A stretch of DNA of 20,099 nucleotides from Thermoguttaceae bacterium (lineage in GTDB: Bacteria > Planctomycetota > Planctomycetia > Pirellulales > Thermoguttaceae): contig JAFTCU010000075.1 of NCBI GenBank assembly GCA_017454585.1, positions 1 to 20,099 on the forward strand. The letters run 5' to 3'. Numbering within the stretch: the stretch's first letter is position 1; each line of letters starts with the position of its first letter. Positions 7,988-15,941 of this stretch are shown here, piece by piece. The translations under genes and the position numbers were made by a program. The notes beneath the pieces are model-generated. The model was not told the origin of the DNA, did no database searches, and saw only the letters and a program-made list of their open reading frames with translations.

Positions 7988-8265
7988 AAAGTATTCGAGC
8001 TTCCCTTTTGAGTGACGAAAGCGGTCTTTTGACGCTGGAATGGATTTTCCTTTTGGCGATTTGTGTCATTGGAATCGTTACGGGCATTGGCGCCATGCGA
8101 GATGCCGTCAGCATAAGTTTTTTCAGCGGCGCAGAAGCCGTTGGAGCCGTTGATCCGGCTTACGAGATACATGACTACCAGGGAAGAAACAACCGTTATA
8201 CCGTACAAGGTTCTAGTTACAGGGGCGGAACCGTTTCCACTGAGGTAGATATTTATAACAAATGA
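7984..8265 (+). CDS. Flp-like (type IVb) prepilin 2
   Basis: A 93-residue paralogue of the preceding gene. The leader ends SDESG, very like the DESG found before the cleavage site in canonical Flp pilins; cleavage is predicted after G14 and the mature protein begins LLTLEWIFLLAICVIGIVTG, with Glu at +5 and Trp at +6. It shares the AMRDAVS motif after the helix and a region AVGAVDPAYE aligning with AVGSLNTSYK of prepilin 1. The tail is polar and rich in Tyr, Gly and Ser. An AAGGAG ribosome-binding site sits inside the end of prepilin 1, and the 4-nt ATGA overlap indicates translational coupling. Confidence 0.8.
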   Translation: MKSIRASLLSDESGLLTLEWIFLLAICVIGIVTGIGAMRDAVSISFFSGAEAVGAVDPAYEIHDYQGRNNRYTVQGSSYRGGTVSTEVDIYNK

Positions 8266-8293
8266 TACTCAAGCGGTCAAAGGGTGAAAGAAG

Positions 8294-8539
8294 ATGAGAA
8301 ATCATAAAATTTTGCATCTGTTTCTTGCCGACGAAACGGGTGTCCTGGCGTTTGAGTGGATCCTTCTGACGATCATCCTTACGATCGGAATCATCGGAGG
8401 ATTGGCTGTTTTTCGAGATACGGCAGTCCTCAAACTTGGTGATATGGCAAATTCAGCAGTACATTTGGATCAGTCCTGCGGGGGCTCCTGCCTGGAACAT
8501 GATTATACGGATACCCCCGGCGAGGTTACTGCCGAATAA
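8294..8539 (+). CDS. Flp-like (type IVb) prepilin 3
   Basis: An 81-residue third paralogue. The leader ends ADETG; cleavage is predicted after G16 and the mature protein starts VLAFEWILLTIILTIGIIGG (Glu +5, Trp +6), followed by FRDT. The tail differs from the other two: it contains two cysteines in SCGGSC and an acidic end, so it may form a disulfide and be a minor or tip subunit. It starts 28 nt after prepilin 2 behind a purine-rich GGGTGAAAGAAG. It is less similar to prepilins 1 and 2 than they are to each other beyond the helix. Confidence 0.78.
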   Translation: MRNHKILHLFLADETGVLAFEWILLTIILTIGIIGGLAVFRDTAVLKLGDMANSAVHLDQSCGGSCLEHDYTDTPGEVTAE

Positions 8540-8614
8540 TCAGGACTCGGCATTGAAATGTTGTTCCTGTAATACACGATCCTTACAAAACCAAACCTGA
8601 ATCAGACAGAAAAC

Positions 8615-9295
8615 ATGATTACTTTTTTCCCGGTTTTTTATATAGCAGCGCTGGCGATTTTCGCGCTGGGAATGGCCGTGACGGATACCGTCTGGCGCAA
8701 AATTCCTAATAAGTGCACGATCCCGTTTGCTATTCTGGGACTCATTTTTTCCATCACGCTCTGGATCGTTCAAAGAGTTGGCGCAGCCAAACCGCTTGAA
8801 TGTTCCATGGCGGAACTCGGTGAAATGGAAGGTATCCATTTTGACGTTATGTTTTCATATTTGTGCCAGATCACACCGTTGTGGGCACTGGCCGGTTTTC
8901 TGGTTGGTTTTTTCATCCTGTTTCTTGGTTTTGTCATTGGAGGCGTGGGCGGCGGAGACGTCAAGCTCCTTGCAGCGCTTGGAATATGGCTCGGCGTGAA
9001 GTGGTTTCTGCTCGTTTTTTGCGTGGCGATACTGCTTGGGGCAATCTTTTCCGTCTGTGTCATGATCGCCGGTGGACCAATGCGGATGATCCGCAGAATG
9101 AATCGTATGAAAAAATTGGGTTCGACCGGGGAAACTGATAAAAAATTGACCAAAAAAGAACGTCGCAGCCGCGACAAACCGAAACAGTTAAAACGGATCA
9201 TCCCGTTTGCCATTCCAGTGGCTCTGAGCGTTGTGCTGTTCCTGATCATGTTCGTCACGAACACGTTTCAGAATATCCCGGTTTTTTATAAGTAA
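8615..9295 (+). CDS. cpaA: A24 prepilin peptidase (TadV/CpaA type)
   Basis: Membrane aspartyl protease that removes prepilin leaders at the cytoplasmic face. The two catalytic aspartates are visible: D24 in AVTDTVWRKIPN (the usual D-x(n)-R-x-IPN context) and D115 in GGVGGGDVKLLAALG (the GxGD motif). At 226 residues, with no N-terminal Cys-rich methyltransferase domain, it is the short form seen in Tad loci rather than PilD. There are about five hydrophobic helices. An extra basic cytoplasmic loop (about residues 152-190, rich in Lys/Arg) precedes the last helix, and a 30-residue insert lies between helices 2 and 3. No good Shine-Dalgarno is seen before the ATG. The natural substrates are the three upstream prepilins. 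Confidence 0.9.
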   Translation: MITFFPVFYIAALAIFALGMAVTDTVWRKIPNKCTIPFAILGLIFSITLWIVQRVGAAKPLECSMAELGEMEGIHFDVMFSYLCQITPLWALAGFLVGFFILFLGFVIGGVGGGDVKLLAALGIWLGVKWFLLVFCVAILLGAIFSVCVMIAGGPMRMIRRMNRMKKLGSTGETDKKLTKKERRSRDKPKQLKRIIPFAIPVALSVVLFLIMFVTNTFQNIPVFYK

Positions 9296-9364
9296 AGATT
9301 TCACACCCGTACAAACAAACTTCAAAATCAATAAGATATAATTGGCATATTCGGAGGAATTATT

Positions 9365-10354
9365 ATGAGTTCAACCAGTCCAACGACTGTAATGGTCGGC
9401 ATTGTTGCCATTCTTATGGGGCTCGGGACGGCGTACGGTGTACGTCAGGCCATGAAACCGCAGAAGGAGACCCCGGTTGTGGAGGCTCCTAAAGTTGTGG
9501 CGAGACCTCAGCCAGCCCCCACCAGGACGATTGTCATGGCAAAAGTAAACCTGGCTCCGAACACGACTCTGACGTCGGATAATCTGAACGTGGTGAAGAT
9601 ACCTGAATCCATTTTCCTTCGCATCCAGAAAAACGCCGGTTCTCCTGGCGCTCTCCCGTTTGAAAGTGCCGATATGGTTTTGAATCGTGTGACCAGTTCA
9701 CGTATCATGGCTGGAAACTGGATTACGGAAGAAAAACTCTATGAGTTCGGGAAAGTTCCAATGATCGAGGAACAGCTCGGCCCGGATGAGTTGGCCATGA
9801 CGATTCCCGTCGATACATTCAATTCAGTGGCCGGAATGCTTCATCCAAATTCTCGTGTAAACATCGCCTGGATGCCTTCCAAGAATATTCATCCGGATAT
9901 TCCAACCTCCACAATGATTACCATCTGCAAAAACGTTCGTGTGGTGACCACGAGCGCAGAGATGATGGAAACCAATCCCGGTAAAGTGCAGAAAATTTCG
10001 AACCTGACGCTTGCCGTAAATCAGAAACTTGCAAATACGTTGGGGGTTTTGCAAAGTAAAGGCAAATTTGCGATTACCATGGCCGGTCAGCAGGAAGATC
10101 CTCAAATGGAGGAGAACTGTATTGAGGAACGTGAGAATCTGTTCGGGATCCTGGGCCTTACACCACCAGAAGAAATTTACCCGATGACCGCTTCCGTAGA
10201 TGCCTGGGAAGGGACATCGAAACGTAAAATCAATTTTTCGTCCGATGAAGTTCTTGAGGCTCACAATGAAACGCGCGTGGTTATGTTGAAACTTCAGCCG
10301 CTGAAGAGGGCTCCAAGGTCTTCAGAAGATCCGGACACCGTCGTCGTTGAATGA
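9365..10354 (+). CDS. cpaB: Flp pilus assembly protein CpaB/RcpC
   Basis: CpaB/RcpC is a membrane-anchored periplasmic protein of Tad pili with an SAF-like domain, thought to work with the outer-membrane secretin. An N-terminal membrane anchor lies at residues about 8-25 (TVMVGIVAILMGLGTAYGV), then a Pro-rich linker. The SAF/beta-clip domain follows (IVMAKVNLAPNTTLTSDNL), and then the RcpC region (LAMTIPVDTFNSVAGMLHPN, later TLAVNQKLANTLGVLQSKGK, matching the usual pattern in which the pilus protein warns of replaced or ordered subunits). At 329 residues it is slightly longer than typical family members. GGAGGA lies 7 nt before the ATG. It is the last gene of the pilus operon in this window and is closed by a strong terminator; the secretin, ATPase and TadB/C genes that usually follow are absent. 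Confidence 0.87.
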   Translation: MSSTSPTTVMVGIVAILMGLGTAYGVRQAMKPQKETPVVEAPKVVARPQPAPTRTIVMAKVNLAPNTTLTSDNLNVVKIPESIFLRIQKNAGSPGALPFESADMVLNRVTSSRIMAGNWITEEKLYEFGKVPMIEEQLGPDELAMTIPVDTFNSVAGMLHPNSRVNIAWMPSKNIHPDIPTSTMITICKNVRVVTTSAEMMETNPGKVQKISNLTLAVNQKLANTLGVLQSKGKFAITMAGQQEDPQMEENCIEERENLFGILGLTPPEEIYPMTASVDAWEGTSKRKINFSSDEVLEAHNETRVVMLKLQPLKRAPRSSEDPDTVVVE

Positions 10355-10370
10355 TTGAAAATCTGAAAAC

Positions 10371-10404
10371 AAAAAAGGTCGGGATAAAACCCCGGCCTTT
10401 TTTT
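10371..10404. terminator. Bidirectional terminator between cpaB and pepF
   Basis: Stem GGTCGGG (10377-10383) with CCCGGCC (10391-10397), one G-U pair, 7-nt loop. Seven Ts follow on the right and six As precede on the left, so it can end transcription from both convergent genes. Confidence 0.9.
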
Positions 10405-10431
10405 ATGGGTGTTTTTCAGGACGATCTTTCT

Positions 10432-12237
10432 TTACTCTGCTGTCTTCAATTCATCGACCAGTTGGCTAAACTCTTCCAACGCCGCCGCGACCGGTTCGGG
10501 TGTCCGCATATCGACCCCGGCGCCGAGCAGCAGTTCCAGGGGTTCTTTCGAGCATCCACCCGAGAGGAATCCCAGGTAGTCCGCCAGTTCCGCCTCGCCG
10601 CCGTTCAGCACCCGTCGGGAAAGCGCAATGGCCGCTGAAAGCCCGATCGCGTACTTGTACACGTAGAACGCGTTGTAGAAGTGCGGGATGCGCAGGCACT
10701 CCAGCGGCAGGCACTCGTCGATCGTGAAGTTCGGCCCGAAGTAGAGCTCCAGCAGTTTCCGGTACGTGGCGAGCAGAAAGTCCAGCGTGAGCGGCTCGCC
10801 CGCCTCGGCCGCAGCGTGAACGTCCCGTTCATACTCCGCGAACATGGTCTGGCGGAAGATCGTGCTGCGGATCTCGTCGATCGCTTTGTTGATCAGGTTC
10901 AGCCGCTGGCGTTTCTCCGGTTGGGCCTTGAGCAGATGGTGCAGAAGGAGCTGCTCGTTGAACGTGCTGGCGACCTCCGCGACGAAAATCTTGTAATTGC
11001 CGTAAATGTACGGCTGGGTCTTCCGCGAGAGGTACGAGTGCATGGAGTGCCCGCCCTCATGAGCGAGCGTGAACACGCTGTCGAGCGCGTCCTTCCGGTA
11101 GTTCATCAGAATGAACGGGAACGTGTCGTAGCAGCCGCCGCTGAACGCCCCGGAGTACTTCCCCCGGTTTTCGTAACGGTCACACCAACGGTCCTCAGTC
11201 AAACCGCGGCGCATGCTCTCCACGTAATTCTCCCCCAGCGGCTTCACCGCTTCCAGAACCAGCGCGACGCCTTCGTCCCACGGAATATTGACTTCCGCGT
11301 CCTGGAACATCGGGACGTACGTGTCGTACATGTGGATCTCGTCGATCCCCATGATCTTCCGGCGGATCTCGAAGTACTCGTAAAGTTTCGGCAGGAACCT
11401 GTGGACCGTCTCGACCAGCTGATCGTAAACGCCCACCGAGATCCGTTCGTCAAAGAGCGCCGCCTCGCGCGCCGTCGGGAAATTCCGGGCCGTGGCGTAG
11501 TAAATGTCCTGATGAACACTTCCTGAGTAAACGGCCGCCAGCGTGTTTTTGTGGGCCTCGAACTCCTCGTAATACTGGGTGAAGACCTGGCGCCGCACGT
11601 CGCGGTTCTGCCCGTAGAGCAGGGCGCTGTACGATGCGTGGCTCAGCTCGATGGTCTGCCCCTGGTGGTCCGTGACGGTGCCGAATTTCATGTCCACGTC
11701 GGTGAGCTGGTCGAACGCCTTGGACGGGGTCTGCGCCATTTCGGCCTGCATCGCGAGAAGACGTTCCTCCGCCGCGCTGAGTGTGTGGGCTTTTTCCTCA
11801 AAAAGACGCTTGAGCCAAAGCCGGTACTCTGCGAGCTGCGGCGCGTCGAGGTATTCTGCGAGCTGGGCTTCAGGAAGGGCCAAAAGCTCCGGCGAGAGGA
11901 AACTTTCTTCCTGAGCCGCGCGGCTGGCGGCGTTCATGAATTTTCCCAAAAGGGCCTGGAACTCGCTGTTCCCGGCATCCTCCGCAGTTCGCAGTGAGGC
12001 GTAGGTCCCGAGTTTGTCGCTGATCCGGTCCATCTCAAAGGAGAAATCGAGGCACTTTTTTACCGCATCGGCCCCTTGCCCGAGCGTTCCGCGAAACGAG
12101 GCGTACTGCGGGATTTTAGCCGTCCACTCGCCGAAATCTTTCTCCCAATCCGCGGTTGAGGCGTAAATGGATTCTACGTTCCACCGATCCCCGGCGGGCA
12201 CCTGCTCGCGGGTCGGTACAGGTTGAATATCAGTCAT
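10432..12237 (-). CDS. pepF: Oligoendopeptidase F (peptidase family M3B)
   Basis: Cytoplasmic zinc metallopeptidase that cleaves short peptides, usually of 7-17 residues, in peptide recycling. The zinc site is HEGGH at residues 393-397 (H393, E394 catalytic, H397), with the third ligand probably E421 in FVAEVASTFNE, at the spacing expected for M3 enzymes. The N-terminal alpha-helical M3_N region and the conserved C-terminal segment (PHFYNAFYVYKYAIGLSAA, then LGFLSGGCSKEPLELL) are present. The length of 601 residues is normal. No signal peptide. The start is supported by a purine-rich GGAAAG about 10 nt upstream. Monocistronic, with its own promoter and terminator. Confidence 0.96.
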   Translation of the reverse strand: MTDIQPVPTREQVPAGDRWNVESIYASTADWEKDFGEWTAKIPQYASFRGTLGQGADAVKKCLDFSFEMDRISDKLGTYASLRTAEDAGNSEFQALLGKFMNAASRAAQEESFLSPELLALPEAQLAEYLDAPQLAEYRLWLKRLFEEKAHTLSAAEERLLAMQAEMAQTPSKAFDQLTDVDMKFGTVTDHQGQTIELSHASYSALLYGQNRDVRRQVFTQYYEEFEAHKNTLAAVYSGSVHQDIYYATARNFPTAREAALFDERISVGVYDQLVETVHRFLPKLYEYFEIRRKIMGIDEIHMYDTYVPMFQDAEVNIPWDEGVALVLEAVKPLGENYVESMRRGLTEDRWCDRYENRGKYSGAFSGGCYDTFPFILMNYRKDALDSVFTLAHEGGHSMHSYLSRKTQPYIYGNYKIFVAEVASTFNEQLLLHHLLKAQPEKRQRLNLINKAIDEIRSTIFRQTMFAEYERDVHAAAEAGEPLTLDFLLATYRKLLELYFGPNFTIDECLPLECLRIPHFYNAFYVYKYAIGLSAAIALSRRVLNGGEAELADYLGFLSGGCSKEPLELLLGAGVDMRTPEPVAAALEEFSQLVDELKTAE

Positions 12238-12341
12238 AGATCGATCTTTCCATAAAACGACGCCTGGAAATGAGGTTTCCGAGCCGTCGAATCAAAATGA
12301 AAACTGCAGGTGATTAAAAGGTTTGAACACGATTTCGTGGC

Positions 12342-12370
12342 ATTATACCACAGAGAGCCGGACACGTCAA
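12342..12370 (-). promoter_or_regulatory. Sigma70-type promoter of pepF
   Basis: On the minus strand, TTGACG (12370-12365), 17-nt spacer, perfect TATAAT (12347-12342), about 105 nt before the pepF start. It is back to back with the tRNA-Glu promoter. Confidence 0.8.
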
Positions 12371-12423
12371 GTTTTGGAACAGGAAAAAAACGAAAAATTT
12401 TCAGAAAAAGGGAATCCCCCTCC

Positions 12424-12451
12424 TTGACGAAATTTGAGAATCTGTTATACT
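12424..12451 (+). promoter_or_regulatory. Sigma70-type promoter of tRNA-Glu
   Basis: TTGACG (12424-12429), 16-nt spacer, TATACT (12446-12451), about 56 nt upstream of the mature tRNA 5' end. A GC-rich ggcgc follows the -10 element. Confidence 0.7.
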
Positions 12452-12507
12452 TAGGCGCACTTGAAAGATGAATTGTCGGCCAAGCGTGCCGAATCTCTTT
12501 CACCAGT

Positions 12508-12579
12508 GGCCTCATCGTCTAGTGGTTAGGACACGGCCCTTTCAAGGCCGCGGCATGGGTTCGAGTCCCATTGAGGTCA
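12508..12579 (+). tRNA. tRNA-Glu (anticodon UUC)
   Basis: A full cloverleaf can be drawn: acceptor GGCCTCA with TGAGGTC (one G-U pair), D arm GTCT/GGAC, anticodon arm CGGCC/GGCCG with loop CTTTCAA (anticodon TTC), T arm ATGGG/CCCAT with loop TTCGAGT, and discriminator A at 12579. The gene is 72 nt long. CCA is not encoded. Single tRNA with its own promoter and terminator. Confidence 0.97.
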
Positions 12580-12585
12580 TTTCAG

Positions 12586-12613
12586 GGCGTTGCAGACTTG
12601 TAACGCCTTTTTT
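12586..12613 (+). terminator. Terminator of tRNA-Glu
   Basis: Stem GGCGTTGCA with TGTAACGCC (one G-U pair), 4-nt loop GACT, then six Ts. It starts 6 nt after the tRNA end. Confidence 0.9.
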
Positions 12614-12772
12614 GTTTTCTTGATTTAACCCCGTAATTTGAAGGTTTTTCTTGACTTCTGAAATTTGTTTGCAAGAATCAGAAAAGAGCTGTTTTTATCA
12701 CCTTGACTCCCATTTTGACCCCCATCAATTTCCCGGTTCTTGATAGGAAGATGATGTAAGGTGTTGGGGGAG

Positions 12773-12801
12773 TTGACTTTTCAAAAGGAGAAGAGTATAA
12801 T
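12773..12801 (+). promoter_or_regulatory. Near-consensus sigma70-type promoter of the 12849 gene
   Basis: TTGACT (12773-12778), exactly 17 nt, then a perfect TATAAT (12796-12801), about 47 nt before the chosen start codon. A 12-bp-period tandem, TTGACTCCCAT / TTGACCCCCAT (12703-12725), lies upstream and may be regulatory or coincidental. Nothing else is seen between the tRNA terminator and this promoter. Confidence 0.8.
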
Positions 12802-12848
12802 TAGGCTGTCAAGGTTTTTCAGTTTATGAGTTCTGAAAGGAGATGAAC

Positions 12849-13439
12849 ATGAGCAAAATTCAGGACGAGTGGGTCATGAAGGTTTGTGGTGATGATAAAG
12901 GTCTGATTTTTAATTGGGAGGGAATTCAGTATTGGCTTGGATTTCATGATCATTATGGAATTTGGGATTTGTTTGTGATTCAAAATGGTTTCCCTGTGCG
13001 CGGTGTCGATACGAAATTTTATCACCGTGAATCAGAGGATCGTGGTTACGCATCACTTCGTGTTACAGAGAAAGTGACAATGAAAGAAGTGTTCCAAACT
13101 CTTGAAAAAGAAGATTTGACGATTATTGAAATGAAGCCTTTGCATTATTTCTGGATGTTTTTATATGGATTTATTGAAGTTGTGAAAATTCTTTTTGAAG
13201 GAAAATGGTATTCTTTAGAATATGAGGGAGAATCTCTGGTGAATTATAAATGGGAAGACCTGATGCGCGCTGAAAAAGAAGGGGAGGAAATCGATACTTC
13301 GTTTACCTTTTATCCTTCAGATTCAAATGATTATACTTATTTTGACAGTGTTGAGGAGTTGTTGAATTCCCACATTATTTCACCATCCAAAACCGTTCAG
13401 CAGGTTTTACTGGAAGCGGATCATATTCATTTCACTTAG
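12849..13439 (+). CDS. AT-rich orphan protein, function unknown
   Basis: The ATG at 12849 is preferred over the in-frame ATG at 12843: the AGGAG at 12838-12842 is directly against the first but 6 nt from the second. The product is 196 residues, acidic and rich in aromatic residues (WEGIQYWLGFHDHYGIWDLF near the N-terminus; MKPLHYFWMFLYGFIEVVK in the middle). It has no signal peptide, and the hydrophobic stretch in the middle is too broken by polar residues for a confident membrane helix. Codon use is strongly A/T-ending (for example gat, ttt, gaa), unlike the GC-ending codons of pepF and the glycosidase on either side. It has its own promoter and terminator and sits just after a tRNA gene, all consistent with later acquisition. 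I do not recognise a family; an immunity-like or phage-defence accessory role would be speculation. Confidence 0.8.
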   Translation: MSKIQDEWVMKVCGDDKGLIFNWEGIQYWLGFHDHYGIWDLFVIQNGFPVRGVDTKFYHRESEDRGYASLRVTEKVTMKEVFQTLEKEDLTIIEMKPLHYFWMFLYGFIEVVKILFEGKWYSLEYEGESLVNYKWEDLMRAEKEGEEIDTSFTFYPSDSNDYTYFDSVEELLNSHIISPSKTVQQVLLEADHIHFT

Positions 13440-13448
13440 TCATCAAAA

Positions 13449-13481
13449 AAGGCGTTTCCCATAGTCCACAGGAAACGCCTT
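13449..13481. terminator. Bidirectional terminator between the 12849 gene and the glycosidase gene
   Basis: Perfect 11-bp stem AAGGCGTTTCC (13449-13459) with GGAAACGCCTT (13471-13481), 11-nt loop. The six-A run ending at 13450 gives a T tract on the minus strand for the glycosidase gene; the plus side has only a weak T run (ggtttt). Confidence 0.85.
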
Positions 13482-13501
13482 GGTTTTGGGGTTTCAGCTC
13501 T

Positions 13502-15895
13502 TTACTCCATCCGCATGGTCTTCGCTTTCAGGACGAAACCGTCGGGCATCGTGTAGTCCAGATCGCCGAAGTTGGCCGTCACTTTCGTGTCGTCGGCGAA
13601 GCGGGTCTCCTGGACCGTCCGGTCTTTCGAGAGGACCCGGAACGATGTCATTTCGTACCAGCCCGTTTTTTCGGCCACGGGCATCGCGGTCTTGGCGCTT
13701 TCGAAAATCTGTTCCTTGAATTTCTCGTAGTTTTCGCCCGTGAAAATGTACATCGGCGGGACCCCGTACAGAGCGTTGAAAAGGTCACGCTTCACCCAAA
13801 GGCTTGGGATCTTGTTGTTGTAGTCGCCCCAGTACCAGTACGAAACGGTGCAGTCGTGGTAAACCAGTTCCCAGAGCGGCATCCGGTACGCCTCGCCGAC
13901 CTGGTATTTGGCCGTGCGTTCGGGGGCTTCGTCCCAAATTTGCGGGATGTTCCGCCCTGCGTCCGGGACGCGGTACGGGCCGAGGCTCATCATTCCTTCG
14001 TAGAAGTCGCAGAACGGAACCGACGCTTCATGCCCGGTCTCGGAACCCGCCACGAGGTTGAACTTTTCGCCCAGAGTGCCGAGGAGTTCCATCTTGGCGT
14101 TTTTGCTCTCGGTGCGCGTGCACGGGTGCTTGGGGTGGTAACACTCACGCCACGGGCTGGCCGTCGTCGTGTCGATGAACCGGGCGCGGTACGGTTTCTC
14201 GGGGAGTTCTGTCCCGACCCGCTCGAGCTCGTAGGGGACCGCGCACGTGTCGCACAGGACGCCGCACGGGATTCGCGGCTTTGTTTTGTCTTTCTGGGAG
14301 ACTTCCCAGCCGCGGATCCAGTTCCCGTTCGCATCGGTCATCAGTTCGTCCCGTTCCCACGCTTCGCTCGTCCAAGCGTCGGCTTTGCCAACCAGCGGGA
14401 AGTTTTTCGGGTCCATCGAGTCCTGGTAAATATCGTACCGGCTCGTCAGAATGTTCGGCATTTCGTTCCACGCCTTGATCTCTTCGGGCGACCCATTGGA
14501 GCTGGCGAGGATCTTTTTCACGCCGCCCGCCTGGAGTTCCTCGTAGATTTTCGTTTTGTTGCCACAGAACGCCCAAATATTCGCGGCGCCGATCAGACGG
14601 TCGAAGCCTTCTTTCAGGTTCGGGTTCCGCTTCAGTTTTTCGGTGAACGGAACGACCAGCCCGAGCGAGTCGGCGTAGGCGCGGTAGTATTTCAGCATCG
14701 TCGTGATGTCCGCCTGATCGAAGAAGACAAAACGTAAAACGCGGTCGTAGCCGAGTTTTTTCTTCTGCGCGTCCCATTCCGGCTGGATTTTGTGGAAGCC
14801 TTCTTCCGTTTTTCCGAGGCGGTACGCCGCGTCGTCGGGAGTCTCGTAAATGGCGAGGAAGCCACTTTTCCCGCGGACTTCACCGGCCTGGTTGGGGGCG
14901 TTCGGGTCAGAACCTTTGGCCGGGACGAACTCTTCCTCGCACTGAGCAAAGAAAGCCATGCAAAGGCCGTGGCCGCCGTAGGTGTAAAGCCGGCCGGGGA
15001 TCTGCGCGTCTTCTTCGGCCGCAGGGAAGGAGATCCCTTCGTTGACCGGGAGGATCAGGCGGTCGTTCGCCTCGCTCTCAAAAGCCGGCGGCCAGGCGAT
15101 CGGCGCGTTCATCGTCATTTCGTGATCGCCGGAAACCTTGATGCGGATTTCCGGATTGGACTTCGAGATTTGAACTTTTGCGGTGATCTCTGAAACGGTC
15201 AGGGCGTTGACGAGGCGGAATTCGACCGAGCGATTTTTCTTTTTGACTTCTACCGGGAAATTGAATCCGTTTTGGGGCGCCTGTTTCCAGACCCGGCCCG
15301 TGCGGAGGTCCTGCACATTGAAACTTGCGTCACGGGAGTGGAAGGTGAGTTTCAGGAAATCGTTGGCGAGTTCAAACGTTTCGTCCTCGGCGGGGATCTC
15401 GACCTGGCCGACCTTCTGGATCGTGTAATTGCGGAAGAAAACCTTGAACGGCTCGCCGGAGCCGCCGCCCGTGACGCGCGGAACCATGAGGGAGAAACCG
15501 CCCGGAATGATGAATTTGCACGTGAGCTGCTCGAATTCCGCGGTTCCTGCCGGGTTTTTGACGCTCTGGGATGCAAAACCCCATTGGGTCACTTCTTTTC
15601 CAACGCCCAGCGCGGCGGAAATGCCCACGCGTCCATTTCCTTCGGTGCGCATTTCGCATTTCAGCTCGTAGATCTCGCCGGGTTTTACCTCCACGTTCGC
15701 GAGGTAGGAGGAGGAAAAGTCCAGCTTCCCATCAAAGGCGATGGCTTGCACACCGTCCCCTTCATCCGTCAAAACCGGCGTCGCGTCACGCCCCCAGCAG
15801 CCGGAAGAAGTGAGTTTTTTCGGAGTGGAAAAGTCCTCAGCAAACGCGCAGACGGTCACGCCGAGGAAAAGTAAAAGGGTGAGGATTTTTTTCAT
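13502..15895 (-). CDS. Secreted glycoside hydrolase, DUF5696/GH101-like
   Basis: The start is the ATG at 15895: GGAGG lies 5 nt upstream and the signal peptide begins there (MKKILTLLLFLGVTVCAFA). An upstream ATG at 15907 would include that ribosome-binding site in the coding sequence. Of the 797 residues, about 20-155 look like a carbohydrate-binding jelly-roll (VKPGEIYELKCEMRTEG is typical of CBM4/9/22-like folds). A beta-sandwich follows (ANDFLKLTFHSRDASFNVQD), then a TIM-barrel-like catalytic region (GAANIWAFCGNK onward). Acidic candidates for catalysis are D575 in RFIDTTTAS and E619 in AGSETGHEA; the first follows a strand as in the nucleophile position of GH101/GH129-type enzymes. The most downstream gene of a minus-strand run; a REPIN-like pair separates it from the oxidoreductase gene. 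Expected substrate is a complex glycan, not identifiable here. Assignment to a CAZy family is by memory of motifs only. Confidence 0.7.
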   Translation of the reverse strand: MKKILTLLLFLGVTVCAFAEDFSTPKKLTSSGCWGRDATPVLTDEGDGVQAIAFDGKLDFSSSYLANVEVKPGEIYELKCEMRTEGNGRVGISAALGVGKEVTQWGFASQSVKNPAGTAEFEQLTCKFIIPGGFSLMVPRVTGGGSGEPFKVFFRNYTIQKVGQVEIPAEDETFELANDFLKLTFHSRDASFNVQDLRTGRVWKQAPQNGFNFPVEVKKKNRSVEFRLVNALTVSEITAKVQISKSNPEIRIKVSGDHEMTMNAPIAWPPAFESEANDRLILPVNEGISFPAAEEDAQIPGRLYTYGGHGLCMAFFAQCEEEFVPAKGSDPNAPNQAGEVRGKSGFLAIYETPDDAAYRLGKTEEGFHKIQPEWDAQKKKLGYDRVLRFVFFDQADITTMLKYYRAYADSLGLVVPFTEKLKRNPNLKEGFDRLIGAANIWAFCGNKTKIYEELQAGGVKKILASSNGSPEEIKAWNEMPNILTSRYDIYQDSMDPKNFPLVGKADAWTSEAWERDELMTDANGNWIRGWEVSQKDKTKPRIPCGVLCDTCAVPYELERVGTELPEKPYRARFIDTTTASPWRECYHPKHPCTRTESKNAKMELLGTLGEKFNLVAGSETGHEASVPFCDFYEGMMSLGPYRVPDAGRNIPQIWDEAPERTAKYQVGEAYRMPLWELVYHDCTVSYWYWGDYNNKIPSLWVKRDLFNALYGVPPMYIFTGENYEKFKEQIFESAKTAMPVAEKTGWYEMTSFRVLSKDRTVQETRFADDTKVTANFGDLDYTMPDGFVLKAKTMRME

Positions 15896-15941
15896 TTGGA
15901 CCTCCAAAAAAGGATGGTTGAAATCGTGGGGAAAGTGGAAT

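Noticed and set aside
9334..9341. TATAAT-like box just before cpaB as an internal promoter
   Set aside because: No acceptable -35 element at a 16-18 nt distance; the sequence is part of a short AT-rich gap within the operon.
12256..12292. Degenerate REP-like copy (acgacgcctggaaatgagg) before pepF
   Set aside because: Only the first part resembles the repeat; there is no CCCCGTA head and no hairpin, so this may be chance.
12508..12579. Integration (att) duplication of the tRNA-Glu 3' end
   Set aside because: I looked for a second copy of the T-arm/acceptor 3' half up to the terminator of the orphan gene and saw none, and there is no integrase gene in the window.
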